NCBI GenBank assembly: GCA_031281815.1
Contig: JAITEY010000142.1
Coordinates: 1 to 9,231 of the forward strand
From: Desulfovibrio sp.
GTDB lineage: Bacteria; Desulfobacterota; Desulfovibrionia; Desulfovibrionales; Desulfovibrionaceae
Length of the DNA stretch: 9,231 nucleotides
Direction of reading: 5' to 3'
Below the pieces are notes generated by a model that worked only from the letters and a program-made list of their open reading frames with translations, was not told the DNA's origin and ran no database searches. How positions within the stretch are numbered: the stretch's first letter is position 1; the number at the start of each line of letters is the position of its first letter. Made by a program: the position numbers and the translations under genes. Shown in pieces: positions 1-5,422 of the stretch.

Positions 1-171
1 TAAAGAATTTTTCTATCATCAACAAATTTTTTTTGAGATAGTGAAAAGCGGGAGGCGGGGGTGCGGATTCGCGCCGACCCCTTCCGCAGCGGCGACGACG
101 GCATCCCCGCCCCGCACAAGCGGTGGCGCGCCCGCCCACCGCGACCTCGGCAGGACTGCGGCCTTCATACA
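1..171. other. Non-coding edge: AT-rich strip then GC-rich hairpin-forming stretch
   Basis: The first 45 bases are strongly AT-rich with runs of T. From about 46 the composition switches abruptly to GC-rich up to the transposase remnant. Two inverted repeats are visible: arms 58-62 plus 64-66 against 74-76 plus 77-81 (one bulged G at 63), and gcggtgg at 120-126 against ccaccgc at 136-142 with a 9-base loop. The open frames here are arginine-, alanine- and proline-rich and show no recognisable motif, so I do not call a gene. It may be a repeat remnant, the end of an operon to the left, or an insertion scar. Confidence 0.4.
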
Positions 172-300
172 AAATGCGGAATTTACGACATTACGGCAAA
201 CGAAGGCTATGTCAACGTCGGAATCAGTCACGACACAGCAGAATTTGCAGTGGACAGCATCCGGAACTGGTGGAAAAAGATGGGAATCTTGCGTTACTCC
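172..300 (+). pseudogene. ISAzo13-family transposase, internal fragment
   Basis: The frame through codons 175-285 reads CGIYDITANEGYVNVGIS, then HDTAEFAVDSIRNWWKKMG. This matches my memory of the conserved core of ISAzo13-family transposases, where a GIYD-x(n)-VxVG-x(2)-HDTAxFAVxSIRxWW block precedes the LLITADxGGSNG block. Only the first block is recognisable. Upstream codons (61-171) look unrelated, and after KKMG the expected ITAD segment is absent or out of frame. No start, terminal inverted repeats or complete frame is visible, so this is a scar and not an active element. It runs directly into the antitoxin remnant at 312, suggesting nested insertions or deletions. The family is identified from a short stretch only. 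Confidence 0.7.
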
Positions 301-311
301 GGAAACTCAGA

Positions 312-635
312 ATGCTCAAGGCTGACTTCCATCCGGAGTGGAATTATGGGATCCGACCGCGTAAATGTTAAGATAATTGATGAACGACTCCTAAGACACT
401 CTCTTCCATCATCAATGAGCGAGCCGGGGTGACTCCGGATATGGCGCTGCGCCTTTCCCGCGCGTTCTGCACTACCCCGGCACTGTGGCTGAACATGCAA
501 AGAGGGTACGATCTCTGGATAGCGGAAAATACAAGCTCAGAACGGCAAAGCGTAGTGCCGCTGTATACTCCTTCTGCTTTGGCACAGGAGCACACATGGA
601 CAACAAATTTCTCCGGCTGGGCGCGGAGTAATTAA
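312..635 (+). pseudogene. higA: HigA-type antitoxin (XRE/HTH family), degenerate
   Basis: From 387 to the TAA at 633-635 the frame reads TTPKTLSSIINERAGVTPD, then MALRLSRAFCTTPALWLNMQ and RGYDLWIAE. This is the hallmark second half of HigA antitoxins: recognition helix with IINxRxGVTPDMALRL, then WLNxQxxYDLW. In the same frame, an ATG at 312 starts MLKADFHPE, resembling the conserved FHPGE opening of HigA. Between the two lie in-frame stops (TAA at 369-371, two TGA codons at 378-383), and the gap is about ten codons shorter than in intact HigA. An internal deletion plus stops therefore broke the gene. In intact systems HigA neutralises the HigB mRNA-cleaving toxin and represses its own operon. 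No HigB coding sequence is present on either side; the upstream neighbour is a transposase scar. The C-terminal tail after WIAE (28 further residues ending SGWARSN) looks typical in its first half. A GTG at 429 could start a truncated product, but it would lack the first DNA-binding helices. Confidence 0.8.
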
Positions 636-733
636 CCGCGCTGAACGAATGCTCCTGACATTCTGCCGGGTATCGTCAGATGGGCGGGGGGCTGCCGGAA
701 CGCGGCCCCTCGCCTCAATCGTGTGCGGGCATT

Positions 734-750
734 GCCGGCGCGGGGCCGGC
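734..750 (-). terminator. Possible hairpin downstream of pal
   Basis: Arms gccggc at 734-739 and 745-750 form a 6-bp GC-only stem with a 5-base loop, 11 bases after the pal stop on the minus strand. There is no T-tract behind it, so this is at best a weak or factor-assisted end of the tol-pal transcript. Apart from this, 636-760 holds nothing I can recognise. Confidence 0.25.
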
Positions 751-760
751 CTGCGGCGAA

Positions 761-1255
761 TCAATACCTGGGCTTGGTAACCTTGAATTCGTCGCGGCGG
801 TTCTTGGACCAAACCGCTTCGCCGCTGCCGGACACGGCCGGGTGCAACTTGCCGAAGCTGACCGTCTCCATCTGTGAAGCGGGCACGCCGAGGTTCAACA
901 GGAACTCGTATGCGGCGCGCGCGCGGCGTTCGCCGAGGGCCAGGTTGTATTCTTCCGTGCCGCGTTCGTCGCAGTGGCCTTCTATCGTCACGCGAAGCTG
1001 AGGGAACTGCTTGAGGACCGGGGCTTTGCGGGAAAGGATGTCCTTGGACTGGGCCGCCAGGTCGTAGCGGTCGTATTCAAAATAGATGATGCCGTTGCTG
1101 ATGTTCGACGCGGCCTCGCGTTCGCTTTCGGTCATGGCGAGTTCGTCGTCGTCGCCGCCGCCCTGTCCCACTTCTTTTTTGGCGCAGCCGGCCGCGAAGC
1201 CGAGCGTCAGGGCAAGGACAAGGCACAACAGTTTCAATGCGGGTAACCTGTTCAT
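761..1255 (-). CDS. pal: Pal, peptidoglycan-associated outer-membrane lipoprotein
   Basis: A 164-residue lipoprotein that anchors the outer membrane to peptidoglycan and is the terminal partner of TolB and TolA. The signal peptide has a short basic start (MNR), a hydrophobic core and a lipobox ending AAGC. Lipidation is predicted at Cys24; the following residue is Ala, so there is no Asp+2 retention signal. Residues 25-50 are a flexible Gly/Asp/Glu-rich linker. The OmpA-like domain covers about 54-164, with IYFEYDRYDL at its start, IEGHCDERGT at 91-100 (Asp96) and NLALGERRARA at 104-114 (Arg111). The Asp and Arg positions are those that bind the diaminopimelate side chain in this family. The ATG at 1255 is chosen over an upstream ATG because it is preceded by AGGAGG (1260-1265, 4-base spacing) and because the signal peptide begins here. 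Length matches the family (E. coli Pal is 173 residues). It is the last gene of the operon; no cpoB/ybgF follows before the decayed strip. Confidence 0.97.
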   Translation of the reverse strand: MNRLPALKLLCLVLALTLGFAAGCAKKEVGQGGGDDDELAMTESEREAASNISNGIIYFEYDRYDLAAQSKDILSRKAPVLKQFPQLRVTIEGHCDERGTEEYNLALGERRARAAYEFLLNLGVPASQMETVSFGKLHPAVSGSGEAVWSKNRRDEFKVTKPRY

Positions 1256-1273
1256 AACTCCTCCTGATTCTAC

Positions 1274-1300
1274 TTTTGATTGTAATGCTGATTTTGATTG
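1274..1300 (-). repeat. 9-bp direct repeat overlapping the pal promoter candidate
   Basis: The motif CAATCAAAA (minus-strand sense) occurs at 1274-1282 and again at 1292-1300, starts 18 bp apart, flanking and overlapping the -10 candidate. Two identical copies at near two helical turns could be a regulator binding site. It may equally be a chance duplication in AT-rich DNA. Confidence 0.35.
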
Positions 1301-1306
1301 CGCAAA
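1279..1306 (-). promoter_or_regulatory. Candidate internal promoter for pal
   Basis: On the minus strand a TACAAT -10 hexamer (plus-strand 1279-1284) lies 16 bases after a weak TTTGCG -35 hexamer (1301-1306). The predicted start is about 15-20 bases before the pal ribosome-binding site. The spacer DNA is locally AT-rich, unlike its surroundings. The -10 matches sigma-70 consensus at five of six positions and the -35 poorly. A promoter within the tol-pal cluster would let Pal, an abundant lipoprotein, be made in excess of the other Tol proteins. Confidence 0.35.
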
Positions 1307-1320
1307 GCGTTGCGTTTCAG

Positions 1321-1339
1321 CGCCGGCTTGTAGCCGGCG
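1321..1339 (-). other. GC-rich hairpin in the tolB-pal spacer
   Basis: Arms cgccggc (1321-1327) and gccggcg (1333-1339) form a perfect 7-bp stem with the 5-base loop ttgta. It lies 74 bases after the tolB stop and upstream of the pal promoter candidate, with no T-run after it. It could protect the 3' end of tolB mRNA, mark a processing site or weakly attenuate read-through. Confidence 0.45.
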
Positions 1340-1413
1340 GTCGACGCCGAGTATGTAAATTTTCCCGGTAATCGGCATGATACATAACGTGTTTGTGTGC
1401 GCATCGCCCTCGT

Positions 1414-2730
1414 TCAGCGCCGCGCGGCCGGCCCCCAGGCGGGGAAGGACGCATCGCCGGGGCCGGTGGGCAGGCGTTTGGCCTCACCGCCGTTCCTGGT
1501 CGTGACGTACAGTTGCCGCGCGCCCGCGCGGGTGGACATAAACGCGATGAAATAGCTGTCGGGCGCGAACGCGGGTTTTTCATCGCTGCCCGGGCCGAAA
1601 CTTACCTGGCGTTCCACGCCCGAAACAAGATCGTGCACATAGATGCGGTGGCCCCCTCCTTCCTGACGCGCATAGGCCACCAAGGAACCGTCCGGGCTGA
1701 TCGAGGGATCGGTATTGTAGCTTCCGGACAGGCTGATGCGTTTGACGGACCCGCTGCGCAAATCCTTGAGAAAGACCTGCGGGCTGCCGAGCCGGCTGGA
1801 CGTGAAAGCCATGAGCGAACCCGATGCGTCCACCGAGGGAGATACGTCTATGGCCGAGCTTTCGTCAAGGCGCCGTTCTTTCTGCAGGCTGTGCCCGAGC
1901 AGAAAAATGCTCGGATTCCTGCCGTCGGTCAGTCCCACGGCCACGCGGCCGTCAGGCATGTACGTCGGGCCGATGACCGTGTTGCCGGCGAATTTGATAC
2001 GCTGCACGGTTCTGCTCACCGTGTCGCAGATGCCGAGCCCGTGGGAGCGTTTGTCGATATGGGTGAACAGGATGCGCCGGCCGTCCGGGCTCCAGGTCGG
2101 AGAAAGGGCCTCGCCTTTCATGTCTGTCATGCGGGTCAGATTGCGCCCGTTGGGTTTCATGGACCAGATGTCCTTTTTCATCGCGCCGTCGCTTTTCACA
2201 AAGGCCATGACCGAGCGGAAGAAATCGCCCCTGCCGATGACCGCCTCCAGAAAATCGGCGCAAAAGGCGTCGGCCGTGTCGAGCAAATCCTTCTCACCCG
2301 CGCCGACGGCATAGCGGTTGCCGAACATGAAGCGTCCGTCCGCCACGCTGAAGCAGCGCAGCTCCACCTGTGAGGACCCCTGCCAGGACGCGGTGATGAG
2401 CAGGTGTACCTGGGCCAGCGCGAAACGCTTGAAGTCGACGCCTTCGCCCGTCGCCGAAGCTGCTCCCGCTCCGCCGGGAATGCCGGCGGGGTTGACGAGG
2501 CGGATGAAAGAAATAAGACCCAAGTTGTCGTTGACGGCTTTGCGCAGGGCGGGCGCGCGGGCTGAACCGCCCAGGGGGTCGGCCTGCAGCAGGTTCACGC
2601 TGTTCTCGCCCGCTCCGACGACCTGCACGGACAGAGGCGCCGCCTCTACCCCGCGCGGGAGCGGAAACAACAGGGCCGAGAAAAACAAAAGGGGCAACAG
2701 TCCCCGCAAAATCGGATACTTTCCGTTCAT
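1414..2730 (-). CDS. tolB: TolB, periplasmic beta-propeller of the Tol-Pal system
   Basis: A 438-residue exported protein that binds Pal and TolA and helps release Pal from peptidoglycan during division. Residues 1-30 form a signal peptide (MNGKYP start, Leu/Phe core, ending GVEA before APL). About 31-165 is the N-terminal alpha/beta domain. From about 170 to the end there are propeller blades with the typical xxSPDGxxIxF pattern: LSPTWSPDGRRILFT, DVSPSVDASGSLMAFTS, DPSISPDGSLVAYA and KPAFAPDSYFIAFMS. Length agrees with E. coli TolB (430). I choose the ATG at 2730 because AAGGAA lies 6 bases upstream and the signal peptide then has a normal short basic start. An in-frame ATG nine codons earlier (2757) with a GGAG at 9 bases is a possible alternative. 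It lies 64 bp after tolA. The same frame stays open far upstream through tolA, but that part encodes a Lys/Arg/Pro shadow of tolA and is not part of TolB. Confidence 0.95.
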   Translation of the reverse strand: MNGKYPILRGLLPLLFFSALLFPLPRGVEAAPLSVQVVGAGENSVNLLQADPLGGSARAPALRKAVNDNLGLISFIRLVNPAGIPGGAGAASATGEGVDFKRFALAQVHLLITASWQGSSQVELRCFSVADGRFMFGNRYAVGAGEKDLLDTADAFCADFLEAVIGRGDFFRSVMAFVKSDGAMKKDIWSMKPNGRNLTRMTDMKGEALSPTWSPDGRRILFTHIDKRSHGLGICDTVSRTVQRIKFAGNTVIGPTYMPDGRVAVGLTDGRNPSIFLLGHSLQKERRLDESSAIDVSPSVDASGSLMAFTSSRLGSPQVFLKDLRSGSVKRISLSGSYNTDPSISPDGSLVAYARQEGGGHRIYVHDLVSGVERQVSFGPGSDEKPAFAPDSYFIAFMSTRAGARQLYVTTRNGGEAKRLPTGPGDASFPAWGPAARR

Positions 2731-2736
2731 CAGAAA

Positions 2737-2742
2737 TTCCTT
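2737..2742 (-). promoter_or_regulatory. Ribosome-binding site deciding the tolB start
   Basis: AAGGAA on the minus strand, 6 bases before the ATG at 2730. It favours this start over the ATG at 2757. Confidence 0.55.
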
Positions 2743-2794
2743 TTGAGATTTGTTCATGCAAGCATACTCCGGGGCCGGACAAAAGAAAAGCGCG

Positions 2795-3898
2795 TCATTG
2801 CCGGCCCAGTGTTTCGGGGGTAAAGCTGATGTTGATGTCCGCATAATCGGGGTGCGGCGGCGGCTCCAGCGTTTTTGTGGCCGCGACGGCCTGCATGACC
2901 GAGGCGTCGAAGAAGCCGTTGCCCGAGGAGCGGATAATCCTGGCCTCAAGTATGGCCCCGTCCTTGTCGATTTTGATGTTGACCACGGCGGTGTAGCTCC
3001 TGCGGTCGGCGCGGGCGGGCAGGGACCAGTTGGGCCGTACCCTGGAAATGATGGAATCCTGGTACGCCCCGAGGACGCCGTAACCGTCGCCGCCTTCGCC
3101 GCCGGGACCTGAACCGCTCGGACCGTTGCCCCGGCCGTCCGCTTCTTTGCCGAGTTCGGCCAGCGCGCCGGACAAGGACCGGCTGCCGCCTTGGTTTTGC
3201 GTGCCCGGCCCGCTCCCGCCGCGCCTCGGATTGCTCTTCCCCACTTCCCGGCTGAGTTCGGCCAGAGCGCCCGCCAAATCGTCTTTTTGCGGCTTGGTCG
3301 CGGCAGGGGGCTTTTTCTGCGCTTCCGCTTTTTTCGCCGGCTCGGTCTTTTTCGGGGCTTCCGCTTTTTGGGGAGGTTTCGGGGGTTCGTCTTTTTTCTT
3401 CGGCTCCGCTTTTTCGGGAGGTTTAGGCGGTTCCGGCGTCCTGACTTCCGCTTTTTCCGGGGTTTTGGGGATAGGCACGGCCTCGGGGTCGCGGAGCGGG
3501 GCATCCGGCACGCTTTTCACGGCCTCCGGCGGCGGCGGAGGGGTCTGCGGCACAGGCGGAGCCGGCGTGGCCGGAGGCTCGGGCGGGGGGGGCGGAGCCT
3601 GCGGCACGGGCGGTTCCGGGGGAGCGGGCGGCGTCTGCGCTTTCGGCGTTGCGGAAGCCGCGGCGTTCGGCGGGGAAGGAGGCGTTTTTTCGGGAACAAC
3701 CGGCCCGCCGCCCGCGGCGCTTTCCTCTTTTGCCTCGCGCGGGGCGGCCCCCGGTTTGCCCAGCGTCACATAGCCGCTGACCGCTATGCCGCCCGCGGGC
3801 ACGGGCGAAATGTCCGGCTTGGGCGCAAGAATCAACAGCGCGGCCGCGGCCAGATGCAGACAGACCGAGGCAAAAAAACCCGGCAGGCGATTTTCCAC
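2795..3898 (-). CDS. tolA: TolA/TonB-type energy transducer of the Tol-Pal system
   Basis: A 367-residue inner-membrane protein that carries force from TolQR across the periplasm to TolB, Pal and the outer membrane. It starts with GTG three bases after the tolR stop, implying coupled translation. Residues about 8-26 are the single N-terminal membrane segment, containing a Ser-x3-His pair (S11, H15) like the SHLS motif TolA and TonB use to contact the motor. Residues about 48-205 form a long Pro/Lys/Glu/Ala-rich linker: first polyproline (PPPPPEPP type), then PPKPP and KKAE charged repeats. This resembles TonB more than the alanine-rich helical domain II of enteric TolA. A near repeat GALAEL(S/G)(R/K)E occurs at 208-218 and 242-252, followed by a Gly/Ser/Asn-rich segment to about 274. 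Residues about 275-364 are the TolA/TonB C-terminal domain (YQDSIISRVRPNW, VVNIKIDKDGAI, FDASVMQAVAA). Naming as TolA and not TonB rests on the operon context. Confidence 0.92.
   Translation of the reverse strand: MENRLPGFFASVCLHLAAAALLILAPKPDISPVPAGGIAVSGYVTLGKPGAAPREAKEESAAGGGPVVPEKTPPSPPNAAASATPKAQTPPAPPEPPVPQAPPPPPEPPATPAPPVPQTPPPPPEAVKSVPDAPLRDPEAVPIPKTPEKAEVRTPEPPKPPEKAEPKKKDEPPKPPQKAEAPKKTEPAKKAEAQKKPPAATKPQKDDLAGALAELSREVGKSNPRRGGSGPGTQNQGGSRSLSGALAELGKEADGRGNGPSGSGPGGEGGDGYGVLGAYQDSIISRVRPNWSLPARADRRSYTAVVNIKIDKDGAILEARIIRSSGNGFFDASVMQAVAATKTLEPPPHPDYADINISFTPETLGRQ
3143..3277 (-). repeat. Imperfect internal repeat in tolA (GALAEL motif)
   Basis: Segments 3245-3277 and 3143-3175 both encode L-(A/S)-GALAEL-(S/G)-(R/K)-E. 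At DNA level, gagttcggccag followed by gcgcc is shared with one mismatch over 18 bases. The copies start 34 codons apart and bracket a Gly/Arg/Gln-rich stretch between the polyproline linker and the C-terminal domain. Confidence 0.7.
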
Positions 3899-3901
3899 CC
3901 C

Positions 3902-4384
3902 TTACCGGCTCCCGCCCCGGTCGACCGGCCCGCGCGCGGCCGCTCCGCCGCGTACGGGAGAGGAGGCCGGGGCGGGGTCATCCACGCGTTCCGCGACAAT
4001 ACCCATTTCTTCTATGCCCGCGGCCTTTATCCGGCCCATGACCTCCACCACCACGCCGTAGGGCACGTCCTTGTCCGCCTGCAGAAAAAGCCGGCGCGCC
4101 GGCTCCTTGACCACCGTAATCAACTGCCTGCCCAGCGTGTCCATATTCGCGGCATACTCGTTGAGATAAATGCTTCCGTCCTTGCGCACGGTCAGCACCA
4201 CGTTGTTCTTGTCCGTGGGCAGCGTCTCCACGGCTTCCGTACGCGGCAGGTTCACGTCCAGTCCCTCGGTGAGCATGGGCGCCGTGACCATGAAAATGAT
4301 AAGCAGGACCAGCATGACGTCGACAAACGGCGTCACGTTGATCTCGGAGACAAAACCTTTGTTGTTGCCGGCGGATGCGCCCAT
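3902..4384 (-). CDS. tolR: TolR (ExbD-family) proton-channel and peptidoglycan-sensing subunit
   Basis: A 160-residue inner-membrane protein that pairs with TolQ to form the proton-driven motor. The conserved N-terminal block EINVTPFVDVMLVLLIIFMV (residues 14-33) leads into the single membrane helix; Asp22 matches the essential proton-carrying aspartate of the family. Residues about 40-135 form the periplasmic domain (LPRTEAVE, VVLTVRKDGSIYLN, ADKDVPYGVVVEVMGRIKAAGIEEMGIVAE). Residues about 138-160 are a Pro/Gly/Arg/Ala-rich tail, longer than in E. coli TolR (142 residues) and probably disordered. The ATG is supported by GAGG at 4391-4394 with 6-base spacing. It is separated from tolQ by an unusually long palindromic spacer, and from tolA by only 3 bases. 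Confidence 0.97.
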   Translation of the reverse strand: MGASAGNNKGFVSEINVTPFVDVMLVLLIIFMVTAPMLTEGLDVNLPRTEAVETLPTDKNNVVLTVRKDGSIYLNEYAANMDTLGRQLITVVKEPARRLFLQADKDVPYGVVVEVMGRIKAAGIEEMGIVAERVDDPAPASSPVRGGAAARGPVDRGGSR

Positions 4385-4413
4385 TCTATGCCTCGTTCAC
4401 GGCCCTTGTGCCG

Positions 4414-4497
4414 CCCCCCGATGAGGGGGTCCGGGGGAAATCATTTCCCCCGGCAGGGTTCGGGACAGCGTCCCGGCGGGGTTTGGAGCGGCGCCCC
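4414..4497 (-). repeat. Palindromic multi-hairpin element between tolQ and tolR
   Basis: Three inverted repeats are packed together. ccccc 4415-4419 pairs with ggggg 4425-4429 (5-base loop). A perfect 23-bp palindrome has arms ccgggggaaat (4431-4441) and atttcccccgg (4443-4453) around a single central base. cgggac 4461-4466 pairs with gtcccg 4470-4475 (3-base loop). A weaker gggg/cccc pairing (4479-4482 with 4494-4497) follows. No reading frame of interest crosses it. It lies about 20 bases upstream of the tolR ribosome-binding site in the mRNA. The architecture resembles dispersed intergenic palindromic (REP/MITE-like) units in some GC-rich proteobacteria; I recall similar GGGGAAATGATTTCCCC cores from Desulfovibrio-type genomes but cannot verify this. 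It could also act on tolR translation or on operon processing. Confidence 0.75.
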
Positions 4498-4552
4498 AAG
4501 TAATCCCGGAAAAAACCGCCCGTCCGCGCTCGTGCGCGCGCGGCGGCGCCCT

Positions 4553-5239
4553 TCAGCGCGCGGCGGCGGCCGCTGCCGCTCTGGAGTTCAACTCGCGTTG
4601 TACCCGATTCAAAAACACCCCGGCGAAATTCACCAGCTCACTTTCGATGACCTGCATGGTCCCCAGGAACGTGTTGTAGCCCACGGTGGCCGGTATGGCC
4701 ACAAAAAGACCGACGGCGGTGGCGATCAGCGCTTCGGAAATGCCCGGAGCGACCGTCGCCAGCGACGCGCTCTTCTGCAGGCCTATCTGGTGGAAGGAAT
4801 ACATGATGCCCGACACCGTGCCGAACAGCCCGATAAACGGCGCCGTGTTCGCCGTGGTGGCCAGAAAGGAAATGGACGAGCCGAGCCGGGACATGGACTC
4901 GCTCACCCCCTGGCGCAAGGCGCGGCGCACGTTGTCCGCCACCACGTCGCCGGAATTGCCGGCTTCCTTCAGGCGGTTGAATTCCGCCACTCCCTGCTGG
5001 GCCACATGGTACAGGGGCGAGGTGGAATCGCCCCCGAGCGTCTGGACCGCCTCCCGTAAATCCCTGGCGTCCGTGAACCGCGCAAGGCCTTCTTCCGCTT
5101 TGCGCCGCGCCCGGCCCAAGGTCAGCCATTTGCCGACAATCAGCGTCCAACTGCCCAACGACATGCAGAGCAGCAGCAGCATGACCAGCTTGGCCGCAAG
5201 GGTGGCGCTCATAATAAGGTCAAGAAAACCCGTTTCCAT
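4553..5239 (-). CDS. tolQ: TolQ (ExbB/MotA-family) proton-channel subunit
   Basis: A 228-residue inner-membrane protein; the core of the TolQ-TolR motor that energises TolA. Three membrane segments are visible: about 11-35 (ATLAAKLVMLLLLCMSLGSW), about 125-150 (APFIGLFGTVSGIMYSF) and about 158-190 (PGISEALIATAVGLFVAIPA), with a large cytoplasmic loop between the first two. The FGTV and ATAVGL threonines correspond to the channel-lining threonines of the family. Length equals that of E. coli TolQ (230). The C-terminus ends in an alanine run followed by arginine. The ATG at 5239 is preceded by a GGGAG-rich leader. It is the first gene of the operon; no ybgC-like thioesterase precedes it, and the upstream gene is an unrelated rhomboid. 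Confidence 0.97.
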   Translation of the reverse strand: METGFLDLIMSATLAAKLVMLLLLCMSLGSWTLIVGKWLTLGRARRKAEEGLARFTDARDLREAVQTLGGDSTSPLYHVAQQGVAEFNRLKEAGNSGDVVADNVRRALRQGVSESMSRLGSSISFLATTANTAPFIGLFGTVSGIMYSFHQIGLQKSASLATVAPGISEALIATAVGLFVAIPATVGYNTFLGTMQVIESELVNFAGVFLNRVQRELNSRAAAAAAAR

Positions 5240-5330
5240 AACTCCCTACTCCCTGTCCTGTCCGGTGTACTCAGCGACAACATTATCGGCAAATTCTCTA
5301 AAAAAAATATAGAAAAATACAACAAGTTTT

Positions 5331-5359
5331 TTTGTAAACGATAACAATTAGATATTCAA
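5331..5359 (-). promoter_or_regulatory. Candidate promoter of the tol-pal operon
   Basis: In the AT-rich stretch 5281-5370 upstream of tolQ, the minus strand carries TTGAAT (plus 5354-5359) and TACAAA (plus 5331-5336) separated by exactly 17 bases. Each matches four of six sigma-70 consensus positions. The predicted transcript would have a leader of roughly 85 bases before tolQ. The rest of 5240-5422 shows T-runs but no second convincing promoter. Confidence 0.35.
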
Positions 5360-5370
5360 CGATATTTTCA

Positions 5371-5383
5371 GGTCACGCTGACC
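5371..5383. other. Small hairpin between rhomboid gene and tolQ
   Basis: ggtca (5371-5375) and tgacc (5379-5383) form a perfect 5-bp stem with a 3-base loop, about 40 bases after the rhomboid stop on the minus strand. It is followed by A-rich, not T-rich, sequence in that direction, so a terminator role is doubtful. It lies just upstream of the tol promoter candidate and could be an operator half-site pair. Confidence 0.3.
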
Positions 5384-5422
5384 GCGCTCCGGCATGCCCA
5401 CGCACGGACCGCTTATCCCCCG

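Noticed and set aside
429..635. Treating the GTG-started frame as an intact small HigA-like gene
   Set aside because: The homology continues upstream of the GTG in the same frame to about 387, and the N-terminal remnant at 312 is separated by in-frame stops, so the gene is broken.
1414..3504. A single long minus-strand frame (over 690 codons) joining tolB to a Lys/Arg/Pro-rich upstream part
   Set aside because: The upstream part is an alternate-frame shadow of the biased Pro/Lys-rich tolA linker. tolB has its own ribosome-binding site and signal peptide at 2730, and tolA is clearly coding in the other frame.
3480..3700. Short GC-rich repeats on the plus strand resembling a tandem repeat array or Gly-rich protein
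   Set aside because: They are the complement of proline codons in the TolA linker; there is no regular spacer structure, so neither a CRISPR array nor a separate gene.
3191..5059. A 622-codon plus-strand frame across tolA, tolR and tolQ, rich in Arg, Gly and His
   Set aside because: It is the antisense shadow of GC-rich, low-complexity minus-strand genes. It has no recognisable domain, and the real genes on the other strand are unmistakable.
5340..5365. AT-rich GATA-containing sequence upstream of tolQ considered as a Fur box
   Set aside because: It matches the 19-base Fur consensus at too few positions to be more than AT-rich background.
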